From assembly GCA_947503575.1 (NCBI GenBank), contig CANNDZ010000004.1, positions 62,001-126,000 on the forward strand: a DNA stretch of 64,000 bases. The letters are read 5' to 3'. Below the pieces are notes generated by a model, which saw nothing but the letters and a program-made list of their open reading frames with translations, had not been told where the DNA came from and did not search any database. Below, piece by piece: positions 25,951 to 35,637 of the stretch. Numbering within the stretch: the first letter of the stretch is position 1; each line of letters starts with the position of its first letter. The DNA comes from an uncultured Kordiimonas sp. Lineage in GTDB: Bacteria; Pseudomonadota; Alphaproteobacteria; Sphingomonadales; Kordiimonadaceae. Made by a program: the position numbers and the translations under genes.

Positions 25951-27476
25951 GAATTAGAATCACCTAAATTTCTGACGTCAATCACGCGCCCTTCAGGCTG
26001 CAAAGTTAGTATTCCCAGTTTTTCCACATGCTCTGCCACAATATTCCAAATTAGGCGGTTTGTGCCTACGTCGTATAACCGCTGCGCGTCTTCCAAAGCA
26101 TCAAACCCGTCATTGCCATCAGCCATAAAATCACTGACGGCCACCCGGTAATGGGCTTCCGGATCCAGGCGCTTTCCATCAATCAACACACGTATAATCC
26201 GGTTTCCGATAGGCTTGGCGCCATCGAATTCTATCGTCAAGTTGCTGACATGGATATAGCAACCATCGCCCCTAAGGCCGCAGTCTATACCGTGCTCCAG
26301 CGCGGCAATGATGTTTGCCCCTCGAAGGCGCAAAAGCGTGGTTTTATTTCCAAACGGGAGTTCGCGCTGAATGTCGCCCCGGCTTATTTCGTGGCCCTTT
26401 GGATAGGCCTTGTTACCTCGAATGGACCCTGCATTCAGGATCATGGCATCGGCACCAACCTCGGCCCGCAGGGCATCTGTTACCATATTGGCAAATGGAT
26501 TTTCCCGCGACCTGATATTACCAAGCAAGGTATCAAATTGTGTTTCAACAGTGGCGATACGGGGGCCCAGTAACTGATCCAGCCGGTCGCGGTATTCGTT
26601 TACAACGATTGCCACATCATTGGCAGGCGCATAATCAGCCAGCGTGAGCAGTTCTGCCTGTGTATTCAAGTTTGGGCTACCACTCGCAGCTTTATCCAGC
26701 CACAGGTCCAAAGCAATTACTTTCCCGTCCAGCGCACCCTCGGTCAAGATAACGCCTTGTGCATCAACTGTTTGCGGGTTGTCGAAATTGTGGGTGTAGA
26801 AAATGACGTCTACTGTACCATCAAGGCGCAACTTGCTCAGGTCGTCATAGTCTGTGTCCGCCAGAAGCACGACAGCTTGCACGCCTTCGTCCCGCAAGCT
26901 GGCCGCTGCGTCGCGGGTTGCTTGTTCGCTGTCAATTAACTGTGCCTGGTTGGCGCCATATTCAATGATTGCGTTGGCGGATGTAAGGGCAATAACCCCA
27001 ACCAATACTGAATTACCTTCAAGGACATAGGTCGGATAGGTCGCCTCTATCGCTGCGCCCGTTGACGAATCAACCAGATTGCTACTGACCAGCGGAAATG
27101 ATGCCGACAAAGCGTTTAGGACAAAATTGTCAAAACCATAGGAAAACTCCCGTTTTCCAATGCCCATTACACTTGGGTTGATAGTGTTCAAGATATCAAC
27201 CATGTGAGCGCCGTTGTCCAACGCTCCAAACACCGATGGTCCGAAAGACGCACCGCCGTTGATAAAAAACGTGTCTGGATTGCTGTTAGTTTCGGCACGA
27301 ATGGCACCCGCCAGCTCTGCAAGGCCAGGTTTATCGTCCTGTTGCATAATCTCGGGAAAAGAGGAGAAGTAGAGGATGCGTGTTTTGCCCGATGGCTGTG
27401 CGACAACAGCACCTGCAAGACAGATGGAAAGGCACGCTGCAAGTGCGGCAAAGCATGGAATCAAATAACGGCGCAT
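25947..27476 (-). CDS. Exported 5'-nucleotidase-like protein with degenerate metal site
   Basis: 509 residues with a signal peptide (cleavage near VVAQ). The layout is that of 5'-nucleotidase/UshA: a calcineurin-like metallophosphoesterase domain (about 30-290) and a C-terminal 5_nucleotid_C domain. The metal ligands are lost: motif I DxH reads 'ILYFSSFPE', the GD motif reads 'INGGASFGP', GNHEFD reads GKREFSYG and GHxH reads THNF. In contrast the substrate-binding C-domain keeps 'NAGSIRG', 'ELPFGNKT' and 'DFMADGNDGF'. It is probably a non-catalytic binding protein. It is translationally coupled (ATGA) to a hybrid histidine kinase, suggesting a ligand-sensing partner in the periplasm. Confidence 0.85.
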   Translation of the reverse strand: MRRYLIPCFAALAACLSICLAGAVVAQPSGKTRILYFSSFPEIMQQDDKPGLAELAGAIRAETNSNPDTFFINGGASFGPSVFGALDNGAHMVDILNTINPSVMGIGKREFSYGFDNFVLNALSASFPLVSSNLVDSSTGAAIEATYPTYVLEGNSVLVGVIALTSANAIIEYGANQAQLIDSEQATRDAAASLRDEGVQAVVLLADTDYDDLSKLRLDGTVDVIFYTHNFDNPQTVDAQGVILTEGALDGKVIALDLWLDKAASGSPNLNTQAELLTLADYAPANDVAIVVNEYRDRLDQLLGPRIATVETQFDTLLGNIRSRENPFANMVTDALRAEVGADAMILNAGSIRGNKAYPKGHEISRGDIQRELPFGNKTTLLRLRGANIIAALEHGIDCGLRGDGCYIHVSNLTIEFDGAKPIGNRIIRVLIDGKRLDPEAHYRVAVSDFMADGNDGFDALEDAQRLYDVGTNRLIWNIVAEHVEKLGILTLQPEGRVIDVRNLGDSNS

Positions 27477-27670
27477 GCGCCTCTCCTAACCAGCACAGTT
27501 TAACCTAGTCACGGCGGGTTAAGCATTGTTTAATTTCCGGGTTTGTAAAACCCATTTTTGGTGTTTTGTTAGTCACGCCCCTTGTTGATAGCCGCCAACT
27601 GGGTTGATGCGCCGTGGTTGCTGCCGTGGGGCGTCGACTCAGCGGCGCCTAGGCCCCTGTGCTGACCGCT

Positions 27671-28528
27671 TTAGCGGAACAGCAAGACCGGCACCTTTGA
27701 CTGTTCAATTTGTGCCATTGTGGTGCTGCCAAGGAACAGCCGGCGCAAGGGTGAATGCCCGTAGGCCCCCATCAGCAACAGCTCAATGTCATTTTCAGCA
27801 GTATAGTCCTTCACTGCCGCTTCAACAGAGGGTGCCTCAATCACTGACGCGGTGACGTCAAAACCCACATCCTTCAATTTGTCACGGGCCTTCCTGACAA
27901 TTGCATCTGACAGGCTGTTTTGTGTCCCAACCTTCAGGACATGACAGTCCAACCCGACCAGAAGGGAGCTGTTGCAGGCAAAGTCCACGGCTTTGTCACT
28001 GTTTGTGCGCCCGTCATAGGCAATCAGGAACCGACGGGGTACTGTGGATTGCTGTGTTGCAATCAGCAAAGGTTTGTAAACCCCGCTGGATACGCGCTCA
28101 AGGTTGGCACCCAGATGCCCACGATCATCGCCCGCCGTTTCTCCGCGTTTGCCAATGATAATAAGCCCGGCGTTGGCTTCGAGTGCCTGAATTTCTTCTA
28201 ATAAATCACCACGCCGATGCAGTAGGCTGGTGATACTTGCACCGCCATCAGCCAGTGCTTTTTGCGTGTGCTCCAGGATCAACTGGCCTTTGCGCTGTTC
28301 CAGTTTACCGTGTTCTTCGTCAATTTTCGCCAAGTCTTCCAGGAGGTCGCTTTTTGCCCCTAAGCCAATTTGGCCCGATAGGTCACCAGGAGCGACCGCC
28401 TCTGTGTGCGGTGCCACGACATGCAAAAGGGCAATATTGGCGTCCGTTTTACCAGCAGCCCAAGCGGCCATGGTGACCACATTCTGTGCGTGGGAGGAGC
28501 CGTCGACACATGCAATAATCTGTTTCAT
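27671..28528 (-). CDS. Universal stress protein, tandem UspA domains
   Basis: About 285 residues made of two UspA folds (about 1-150 and 160-285). The second domain retains the ATP-binding G-x2-G-x(9)-GS pattern ('MGAYGHSPLRRLFLGSTT'), while the first has 'IGKRGETAGDDRGHLGANLE'. Three consecutive ATG codons lie at 28534, 28531 and 28528; AGGGG is best spaced for the last. The gene starts 12-18 bp after the SulP transporter stop; SulP-Usp gene pairs are common and the stress protein may modulate the transporter. Confidence 0.9.
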   Translation of the reverse strand: MKQIIACVDGSSHAQNVVTMAAWAAGKTDANIALLHVVAPHTEAVAPGDLSGQIGLGAKSDLLEDLAKIDEEHGKLEQRKGQLILEHTQKALADGGASITSLLHRRGDLLEEIQALEANAGLIIIGKRGETAGDDRGHLGANLERVSSGVYKPLLIATQQSTVPRRFLIAYDGRTNSDKAVDFACNSSLLVGLDCHVLKVGTQNSLSDAIVRKARDKLKDVGFDVTASVIEAPSVEAAVKDYTAENDIELLLMGAYGHSPLRRLFLGSTTMAQIEQSKVPVLLFR

Positions 28529-28542
28529 CATCATTACCCCTA

Positions 28543-30024
28543 TCAATGATCAGGCATTAGGTCCAACGCACCGGGCTTATCATGGATACCCAGCCGGTCG
28601 ACGATGGTTGAACTTGCTTCATTCAGGCCCAGGACTTCGACTTCTGTGCCCTCACGGCGAAATTTCAGTACGACTTTATCAAGCGCGCCCACGGCTGACA
28701 GGTCCCAAAAATGGGCTTGTGTTAGGTCGATCGTGACCTTGCCGATCACCTCTTTGAAGTCAAAGGCCGCTGAGAATTGGCCTGCTGACGCAAAAAATAC
28801 CTGACCATATACTGTGTAGACCCGGCTGTATTGACCTTGCGTTATATCGGATTTGATGATCAGTAGCTGCGATACCTTGCGGGCAAAAAATAATGCGCTC
28901 ATCAACACGCCAACAAAGACGCCTTGCGCCAGATCGTGGGTCGCGACAACCACAGCAACCGTGGACAGCATCACCAGGCTCGATGATTTAGGATGTGTCC
29001 TCAGGTCTTTTACCGAAGACCAACTGAAGGTGCCGACCGAGACCATGATCATAACGGCGACCAGCGCGGCCATGGGGATCTGGCTGACCAGATCGCCAAG
29101 CACGAGGATTAGAAACAATAAAAATCCGCCTGCAAAGAAAGTGGACAAGCGTCCGCGACCACCGGATTTTACATTGATGACCGACTGGCCGATCATAGCG
29201 CAGCCTGCCATGCCGCCAAAAAAACCGGCAACGATGTTGGCAATGCCCTGGCCTGCACATTCGCGATTTTTGTCGCTTGGTGTGTCGGTCAGGTCATCAA
29301 CGATAACCGCTGTCATCAGCGACTCCAGCAGTCCGACCGCCATTAGCGTCACCGAATAAGGAAAGATAATTTCCAGTGTTTCCAGCGTCAGTGGAATGTC
29401 CGGTATTAGAAACAGTGGCAGGGTATCCGGCAAGTCGCCCATGTCCCCAACTGTGCGTAAATCCAATCCAACAAACATGCTGAAAGCCGTCAGTGTGACA
29501 ATGGCTACCAACGGCGATGGCACAGCCTTCGTCACATATGGGAACAAATAAATGATAGCGAGACCCGCAGCCACCATGGCGTACATCTGCCATCCAGCCC
29601 CAACAAATTCGGGCAATTGGGCCATAAAAATCAGGATCGCCAGCGCATTGACAAACCCCGTCATCACCGACCGTGATACAAACCGGAGCAACGACCCCAA
29701 TCGTAGGATGCCGGCGCCGATTTGCAAAACCCCTGTCAGCACCGTCGCAGCCAGAAGATATTGCAGGCCGTGTTCCTTGACCAATACCACCATCACCAGC
29801 GCCATTGCGCCTGTGGCTGCTGAAATCATGCCTGGTCTGCCGCCAACAATCGCAATTACAACAGCAATACAGAAAGAGGCGTAGAGGCCAACTTTTGGGT
29901 CAACACCGGCAATGATCGAAAAGGCGATGGCCTCCGGGATCAGAGCAAGGGCCACAACCATGCCAGCCAGCAGGTCATTGCGGATGTTGCCGAACCATTC
30001 GGCTTTCAGGTGAGCTAGCGACAT
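28543..30024 (-). CDS. SulP family anion transporter (sulfate/bicarbonate)
   Basis: About 493 residues: a 14-segment SLC26/SulP transmembrane domain ('[31 protein letters not shown]', '[17 protein letters not shown]') and a C-terminal STAS domain ('[27 protein letters not shown]'). It is likely a Na+ or H+ coupled importer of sulfate or bicarbonate; the BicA/DauA question cannot be decided by eye. The ATG at 30024, preceded by AAAGGT, gives the canonical N-terminus; the frame is open 46 codons further upstream. A universal stress protein gene follows in the same transcript. Confidence 0.9.
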   Translation of the reverse strand: MSLAHLKAEWFGNIRNDLLAGMVVALALIPEAIAFSIIAGVDPKVGLYASFCIAVVIAIVGGRPGMISAATGAMALVMVVLVKEHGLQYLLAATVLTGVLQIGAGILRLGSLLRFVSRSVMTGFVNALAILIFMAQLPEFVGAGWQMYAMVAAGLAIIYLFPYVTKAVPSPLVAIVTLTAFSMFVGLDLRTVGDMGDLPDTLPLFLIPDIPLTLETLEIIFPYSVTLMAVGLLESLMTAVIVDDLTDTPSDKNRECAGQGIANIVAGFFGGMAGCAMIGQSVINVKSGGRGRLSTFFAGGFLLFLILVLGDLVSQIPMAALVAVMIMVSVGTFSWSSVKDLRTHPKSSSLVMLSTVAVVVATHDLAQGVFVGVLMSALFFARKVSQLLIIKSDITQGQYSRVYTVYGQVFFASAGQFSAAFDFKEVIGKVTIDLTQAHFWDLSAVGALDKVVLKFRREGTEVEVLGLNEASSTIVDRLGIHDKPGALDLMPDH

Positions 30025-30095
30025 CGCTGTACCTTTGGTTTGGGAACACAGCGTTGGCGGCACCGCTTGGTTGCCTGCTGCATTCATGTGTCGGA

Positions 30096-30122
30096 AAATA
30101 AAAAGTCCCACGCTGGGCGTGG
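30096..30122 (-). terminator. Intrinsic terminator after serine hydrolase gene
   Basis: On the minus strand CCACGC-CCA-GCGTGG is followed by GACTTTTTATTTT. It sits about 130 bp past the hydrolase stop and within the upstream region of the SulP gene. Confidence 0.7.
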
Positions 30123-30252
30123 CTTTCCTTGGATGCGCAACCAACAAGGTTTGGTTTGGCACGCGGAGAAATCTGCAGCGCGCTTCATACGCCGATGGAC
30201 TGAAAATACAAGCGCAAACTTTGTTAGATCGGGTTTCTGTTGTGTGTGATGC

Positions 30253-31509
30253 CTAGTCGAAAAGCCCGGAATTTGATAGCTGCCGCGACACCCACAACAA
30301 GTCATTGCTGCGGCCGCGTTCATTTGCGGTACCAAAGAAGGCAACGACCAACTCTTTGTCCGGGTCGATATACAAACCTTGCCCGGAATAACCGCCTTTG
30401 AACATGGCGCCGTCCGCCCAGATCATGTCCCATTGCCAGGCGGCATGGGTTGGCGCATCGTCACCGTAGCGCTCTTTCAGCTGGAACAGTTGCTGCGGGC
30501 TGAACCGAATACCATTTCGGCTGCGCAGGTCGGCCTGGTGCGCCGCATCAAAGGCACCCATTCCGTCGCCTGTATACAGTTGACCAAACCTGGCAATATC
30601 GCGCAGGCGCGCGGAAAGGCCGGCGTGCGCGGCGGCACGGCCATCCGGGCTTACCATCATCATGCCGTCGGCTTCTGCACCGATTTTGTCCCACACCAAT
30701 GATTGCAGGGCGAGAGCGAGGGGCTGTCCGCTTATGTTTTCTACCACCATGCCAATTACAAATGTGTCGGCAGATACATACTCATACTTTGTGCCCGCCG
30801 CCCTGTGCCGCTCCATGCTTCGCAGTACATCCAGGGTTTCCATGGGGTCATTATGCTGTGCGGTCAGGCCAAGCGATTCCTCATAACGGTAAATACATCC
30901 GTTGGTATTTTGATACCCTTCGCTGTCCAGACACTTGATGCCGGATGCCATATTCACAATATTGCGCACACTGATGCCTTCCCATGCGGTGCGCTTCAGG
31001 TCCGGCACATAGGTTTCCACCGGCTGGGCCATGTCGACTTTGCCCTGATGTTCTAGCGCTGCAAGCGCTGCGCCCACCACAACTTTGGTCACAGACCAGC
31101 CCAAATGGCGATCATGACCCTGCATACGGGGATAGGCTTCAAAAACAATCTGTCCACGTGACATCACAATCATGCCGTCCACTTGCGGGCTATTAGTGAC
31201 ATAGCTTTCCAGGCTGCGGTCTTCACCTTCGGCTTCTACGCTGAGGTTTGCCAGCTCCCGTGATGGGGCTTCAAGCAGCGGGCGCGCCGGGTTCGTGCGG
31301 GCAATTGTGTCGTGCAGGAAAAACGCTGGAAAATTCTTCCAAACATAATGGCTTATCTCGCCGCCATCATCGAAATTATCCGGCGAGTATTTTTTGTAGA
31401 TCGCCCTTTGTCGTTCCAGCTCGGTGTCGTTTTTGCCCTGACCGTTCGCGGTTGCGGTCGGCAGTAACAAAATTCCTAACAGGGCGATTTTCCATTTGTG
31501 GGACAGCAT
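30253..31509 (-). CDS. Exported serine hydrolase (class C beta-lactamase-like)
   Basis: About 418 residues with a signal peptide (MLSHKWKIALLGILLLPTAT). The SxxK nucleophile motif is SVTK in 'HLGWSVTKVVVGAALAAL', and the YxN-type motif appears as YVS in 'TKYEYVSADTFVIGMVVE'; 'FKGGYSGQGLYIDP' is the likely KTG equivalent. Such periplasmic enzymes act as esterases, D-amino-acid peptidases or lactonases rather than true beta-lactamases. GTG at 31521 is an alternative start, four codons upstream. It is divergent from the aspartoacylase-like gene and ends in an intrinsic terminator. Confidence 0.87.
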   Translation of the reverse strand: MLSHKWKIALLGILLLPTATANGQGKNDTELERQRAIYKKYSPDNFDDGGEISHYVWKNFPAFFLHDTIARTNPARPLLEAPSRELANLSVEAEGEDRSLESYVTNSPQVDGMIVMSRGQIVFEAYPRMQGHDRHLGWSVTKVVVGAALAALEHQGKVDMAQPVETYVPDLKRTAWEGISVRNIVNMASGIKCLDSEGYQNTNGCIYRYEESLGLTAQHNDPMETLDVLRSMERHRAAGTKYEYVSADTFVIGMVVENISGQPLALALQSLVWDKIGAEADGMMMVSPDGRAAAHAGLSARLRDIARFGQLYTGDGMGAFDAAHQADLRSRNGIRFSPQQLFQLKERYGDDAPTHAAWQWDMIWADGAMFKGGYSGQGLYIDPDKELVVAFFGTANERGRSNDLLWVSRQLSNSGLFD

Positions 31510-31618
31510 GTAACACTTCACTCTCGGCTAATTTGATTTCAGACCCTATAGTTATTCTTGGGCTGGGTCCATTCTTGAAGGGTCACATACCAAAAGGGTC
31601 ACATAAAGGGGAATTCTG

Positions 31619-32680
31619 ATGACAGGGCTTAAAAAAATTGTTGGGCTTGCCTTATTTCTGGTCAGTGCAAGCGCAGTATCTGCGAATAGTGCACGCGCTG
31701 ATGTGGTGGCTGAACTTGGTGCAAAAAAAGGTCAGGCAACCTCTGGCTTCCTGGATGTTGCGCTCGCAGATGGAGGCGATATCCAAATCCCGGTAACGGT
31801 TATACGCGGCATGGCGCAAGGGCCAACATTGGCGCTGATCGGTGGTACGCACGGCTATGAATATGCCCCGATTGTGGCGCTCCAGCAACTTGCAGCGGCC
31901 GTTGACCCATCGCGCTTGTCAGGCACGCTGGTAATTGTACATGTGGCAAACATGCCGTCATTTCTGGTGCGAACGGTTTATTATAGTCCGGCGGACGGTA
32001 AAAACCTCAACCGCGCGTATCCCGGCAAGCCTGACGGTACAGTGAGCGAACGTATTGCCCACAAAATTACCACCTCGGTGATTGAGAGCGCGGACTATCT
32101 GGTGGATATGCACAGTGGTGACGGCAACGAGGCGCTCAGGCCCTATATCTATATGCCGCGCACAGGCGATGCAGTATTTGATGCCAAAATCAAAGGCATG
32201 GCGCTGGCATTTGGCATTGACCATATTGTTATCGACGAGCGCGAGGTCAGCGCGCCGGACGCCACCGTGTTTACGGACATGACCGCTTTGTCACGCGGCA
32301 TACCGGCCATGACAACGGAAGCCGGGCAACTTGGCTCCAGTGATCCACACTGGGTGAGCATCAATGTCCGCGGCGCAATGAACCTGTTACGGCATCTGGA
32401 TATGGTGCCGGGTGATCCCGCGCCCCAAAGCCCGGTGGTATGGCTGAAAGACTATCAGGTTATCACCAGCCCTGAGACAGGCATGTTTCGGCCTGCGGTG
32501 AAAGATGGTTATGCCATTGCGGAGGGCGGTGTGCTGGGCGAACTGGTAGACCTGTTCGGTAAGCCTGTCGCGACCATCCGGGCACCATTTGCCGGAGTGG
32601 TTAATTATGTGATCGCGACGCCGCCGGTAAGCGCCGGAGAGCCGGTTGCGATGGTCAGCAAACTGGCTGACGACCAATAG
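31619..32680 (+). CDS. Exported succinylglutamate desuccinylase/aspartoacylase-family enzyme
   Basis: 353 residues with a signal peptide (cleavage near ARA). The zinc-dependent M14-like core is complete: H and E in 'GGTHGYEYAPI', 'KNLNRAYPG' for substrate carboxylate, H in 'LVDMHSGDGNE' and the catalytic glutamate in 'MTTEAGQLG', then a beta-barrel C-domain. Family members deacylate N-acyl amino acids; the exported form suggests scavenging of acylated amino acids or peptides. AGGGG precedes the ATG. It faces the GNAT gene tail to tail with 6 bp between stops. Confidence 0.88.
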   Translation: MTGLKKIVGLALFLVSASAVSANSARADVVAELGAKKGQATSGFLDVALADGGDIQIPVTVIRGMAQGPTLALIGGTHGYEYAPIVALQQLAAAVDPSRLSGTLVIVHVANMPSFLVRTVYYSPADGKNLNRAYPGKPDGTVSERIAHKITTSVIESADYLVDMHSGDGNEALRPYIYMPRTGDAVFDAKIKGMALAFGIDHIVIDEREVSAPDATVFTDMTALSRGIPAMTTEAGQLGSSDPHWVSINVRGAMNLLRHLDMVPGDPAPQSPVVWLKDYQVITSPETGMFRPAVKDGYAIAEGGVLGELVDLFGKPVATIRAPFAGVVNYVIATPPVSAGEPVAMVSKLADDQ

Positions 32681-32686
32681 CCAAGG

Positions 32687-33478
32687 CTAAAACCTAACGT
32701 CCAGAATGCGATGGTAACAGATAAACCCGGCCCGGCGGATTGCTTTTTGCGCAGCGACGTTGCCGGTTTCGGTTGAGCAAATGGCTGTATGACCCCGACG
32801 GGTTGCCTCTCTCACCATCGCGCGCAGCATGTTGTTAGCAACGCCCTGTTGCCGGTAGTCAGTCCCCACTACCATACCAACATCCGAGATGGCGGTTTGC
32901 ACGTCGCTTGCGCGGCATTCACCAGTGGCGATCAAGGTGCCGCCCTGCCATAAACCGAACAATTCACCCCGGCCAATCAGACCATCAAAATAGGCATTCA
33001 ACCAGTCTTCGCTTGCCCCCAGTGTCTGGTGGGCAAACGCAACAGCGCTTTCAAGGTCTTCTGCGTTTAGTACCGCGAGTGTGGCGCCGTCCGGAAAGAA
33101 TGCTGTGTCTGCCGCGCCGGGATGGTGATACATCAGAGCATTCACAGACACGGCTTTCTGGTGGTCCATTGCCAGGGCCATGGCTGACGGGTCACAGGTC
33201 GGAACGACAGCCCCCGCCACATCCAGTGTTTTAACGATGTGGGCATAGGCACCTTGTGGGTTAACGCTTCCCTGACAGAAAAATTGCAGCAGTTGGCGAT
33301 CTGAATTGACGGCACAAAACCCGACAAACATGTCATCTTCCCGGATCTCAAACTGATCCGCCATATCGGCGAAAGATTGCCACATACCATCAAGGGGCGC
33401 TGCCAGTGACGTCAAATGTTCCTGTTTAAGGGCCTGCAATGCATGTGTTGTTGCGGTAGCAACCGTGAACCGTGTCAT
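32687..33478 (-). CDS. GNAT family N-acetyltransferase
   Basis: 263 residues. The C-terminal part has the acetyl-CoA-binding motif A, 'VVGTDYRQQGVANNMLRAMV', followed by 'STETGNVAAQKAIRRAGF', the standard end of GNAT folds. The N-terminal 120 residues are a second, degenerate GNAT-like or substrate domain. Substrate unknown. Its ATG overlaps the stop of the TetR gene (33475-33478), so both form an operon probably autoregulated by TetR. Confidence 0.85.
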   Translation of the reverse strand: MTRFTVATATTHALQALKQEHLTSLAAPLDGMWQSFADMADQFEIREDDMFVGFCAVNSDRQLLQFFCQGSVNPQGAYAHIVKTLDVAGAVVPTCDPSAMALAMDHQKAVSVNALMYHHPGAADTAFFPDGATLAVLNAEDLESAVAFAHQTLGASEDWLNAYFDGLIGRGELFGLWQGGTLIATGECRASDVQTAISDVGMVVGTDYRQQGVANNMLRAMVREATRRGHTAICSTETGNVAAQKAIRRAGFICYHRILDVRF

Positions 33479-34032
33479 TTGGCAATATCCTTATAGTTTT
33501 CATAAAGCTGGATCAGCATGTCTTCCAGCGGATACGCATCGAATACACGCAGGTAATGTAGGGCAATGCCGTCAAGCTCACTCACAAAACGCCGGGCGGC
33601 CATCTTTGGGTCCGATACCCCGGATTTGCGAAACAGTCCTTCACTATGGTCAAGCAATGTGGCGGCGCGCTGGCGCAGCGGTTGCCGCACCAACGGCTGC
33701 AATGTTGGGTCAAACAGCAAACTAAGTTGAAAACTGAGTGGCTCCGCCTGTTCCTTGAGCATGCGACCAAACTTGGCCAGCAGGTCGCGCAGGGCAATTT
33801 GATAGCCAACGCCAGCGTCAGGGTCCGTTGCAACACTCACCATGGAAGTGCTGGCGCGGTCTATGATGGCCAGCAGAAGATCTTCCTTGCGATCAAAATA
33901 GTTATAGGTCAATCCTTTGGAAACACCGGCCTTTCCAGCGATTTGGTCAATAGATGTTTTATGAAAACCCTGTGTCGCAAAAAGGGCAAGGGCAGCATCT
34001 AGAATTTTGTCTTTACCGGCTTGGGGGCGCAT
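33475..34032 (-). CDS. TetR family transcriptional regulator
   Basis: About 185 residues. The N-terminal helix-turn-helix is clear ('AALALFATQGFHKTSIDQIAGKAGVSKGLTYNYFDRKEDLL'), and the C-terminal ligand-binding domain is helical. ATG 34032 is chosen because the HTH then starts at the usual distance; the longer frame would read through the operator. A 30-bp perfect inverted repeat lies 14 bp upstream of this start, so autorepression is likely, and the divergent NAMPT-like gene may be co-regulated. Confidence 0.9.
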   Translation of the reverse strand: MRPQAGKDKILDAALALFATQGFHKTSIDQIAGKAGVSKGLTYNYFDRKEDLLLAIIDRASTSMVSVATDPDAGVGYQIALRDLLAKFGRMLKEQAEPLSFQLSLLFDPTLQPLVRQPLRQRAATLLDHSEGLFRKSGVSDPKMAARRFVSELDGIALHYLRVFDAYPLEDMLIQLYENYKDIAK

Positions 34033-34046
34033 GAGGCTTATTTCAA

Positions 34047-34076
34047 TTATAATGACTGACCAGTCAGTCATTATAA
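34047..34076. promoter_or_regulatory. TetR operator, 14-bp arms
   Basis: TTATAATGACTGAC, spacer CA, GTCAGTCATTATAA: an exact inverted repeat of 30 bp between the TetR gene and the divergent NAMPT-like gene. The TGACTGAC/GTCAGTCA core is of the type bound by many TetR-family dimers; the outer TTATAA ends could also be part of the promoter -10 boxes. Confidence 0.8.
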
Positions 34077-34193
34077 GGTTATGCATAGCGGGTCAAGCTA
34101 CATCTTGTGATACAAACAAACTCGTGCGAGAAAAGCGACGATCTGAATTTTCGCCTATTGTGGCGTGCTGCACCCGGCAAGGGAGTGCCCCCC

Positions 34194-35609
34194 GTGACCA
34201 ATATCATTCTGGATACCGACAGCTACAAGCATAGTCATTTTTTGCAGTATCCTGCCGGTACTACTGTTGTGAACAGTTATATTGAAAGCCGTGGTGGCAC
34301 GCATGACAAGACTCTGTTTTTTGGCTTGCAGGCCTGGATGCTGAAAACGCTCAATACACCGGTGACACTGGAAGATGTAGATAATGCCGCCTGGATATGT
34401 AACCAGCACGGCGTACCCTTTAACCGGGCAGGGTGGGAACATATCGTCCATGCACATGGTGGTTTGCTGCCCCTGCTGATCGAAGCCGTGCCTGAAGGCA
34501 GTCTTGTTGATACTTCAAATGTGCTGGTTCAGGTGCGCAACACCGACCCGGATGCCTTTTGGCTCACCAGCTTTATCGAAACCTCGTTGCTGCGCGCGGT
34601 GTGGTTCCCGACAACGGTGGCGACCAACAGCTATTTCGCAAAGCAGGAAATCCTCGATTATCTGAAACGCACATCGGATAACGACCCTGAGCCGATTGCC
34701 CAGTTTATGTTGCATGATTTTGGTGCCCGAGGTGTGTCATCAGAGGAAAGCGCATCCCTTGGGGGGCTTGCTCATTTGGTAAACTTTCGCGGCACCGACA
34801 CCATCAGCGCACTACTGGCGGCAAAGCAATATTACCGTGAACCCATGGCAGCATTTTCCGTCCCCGCCGCCGAGCACAGCACCATGACCAGTTGGACGCA
34901 GGACGGCGAGCAAGCCGCCTATGCCAACATGCTTGAACAATTCAAGGGCTCGAACATCATTTCAATCGTTGCTGACAGCTACGATATATATGGGGCCATC
35001 GAACATCATTTTGGTGGGGCGCTGAAAGATCAGGTGCTGGACAATGCCAAAGCCGGTTCGCGTCTTGTGGTGCGCCCTGACAGTGGTGACCCGGTTGAAA
35101 CCCCCATCACTGTCATAAAGCTGTTGATGGATAAGTTTGGGTATGAAACCAACAGTAAAGGTTTCCGTGTGTTGCCGGATTATGTGCGTGTATTGCAAGG
35201 CGACGGCATAACGCCAGCCGTTATCGGCACCGCGCTTGCGCGTATGGAAGAAGAGGGCTTGTCAGCCGAAAACATCGTGTTTGGCATGGGGTCCGGGTTG
35301 TTGCAGCAGGTCAACCGGGACAGCCAGCAGTTTGCCATGAAGTGTTCCGCGATCAAGGTCGGCGGCAACTGGCGTGACGTATTCAAAGAACCAAAAACCG
35401 ATCTGGCAAAACAGTCCAAACGTGGTGTGCTGGCGCTTCAGCGGTCGGGCCTTGGGTACAAAACCGTACGCAAGGACGCGGCGGTCGGCCAAAACGAACT
35501 CCGTCCCGTCTATAAAGAGGGGCAAATTCTGGTAACCGAAAACCTGGAGGCTATTCGCCACCGCGCGGATGGCCTGCGGTCCGGCGGAGCAAGCGTGGCA
35601 GCCCAGTAA
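34194..35609 (+). CDS. nadV: Nicotinamide phosphoribosyltransferase (NAMPT/NadV-type)
   Basis: About 471 residues, close to the length of vertebrate NAMPT and phage/bacterial NadV and longer than PncB. The opening 'NIILDTDSYKHSHFLQYP' and 'VNSYIESRGG' match NAMPT, as do 'HDFGARGVSSEESASLGG', 'VPAAEHSTMTSW', 'VVRPDSGDP' and 'FAMKCSAIKVGG'. It converts nicotinamide and PRPP into NMN for one-step NAD salvage. The GTG start at 34194 has AAGGGAG upstream; an open frame runs further back to 34107 without homology. Divergent from a TetR gene with a shared operator region. Confidence 0.9.
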   Translation: MTNIILDTDSYKHSHFLQYPAGTTVVNSYIESRGGTHDKTLFFGLQAWMLKTLNTPVTLEDVDNAAWICNQHGVPFNRAGWEHIVHAHGGLLPLLIEAVPEGSLVDTSNVLVQVRNTDPDAFWLTSFIETSLLRAVWFPTTVATNSYFAKQEILDYLKRTSDNDPEPIAQFMLHDFGARGVSSEESASLGGLAHLVNFRGTDTISALLAAKQYYREPMAAFSVPAAEHSTMTSWTQDGEQAAYANMLEQFKGSNIISIVADSYDIYGAIEHHFGGALKDQVLDNAKAGSRLVVRPDSGDPVETPITVIKLLMDKFGYETNSKGFRVLPDYVRVLQGDGITPAVIGTALARMEEEGLSAENIVFGMGSGLLQQVNRDSQQFAMKCSAIKVGGNWRDVFKEPKTDLAKQSKRGVLALQRSGLGYKTVRKDAAVGQNELRPVYKEGQILVTENLEAIRHRADGLRSGGASVAAQ

Positions 35610-35637
35610 ACGATTTCGTAAACCCCTATCTCGTAGC

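Noticed and set aside
30150-30175. TTGGCACG sequence as another sigma-54 promoter
   Set aside because: The -12 GC element is missing at the required spacing.
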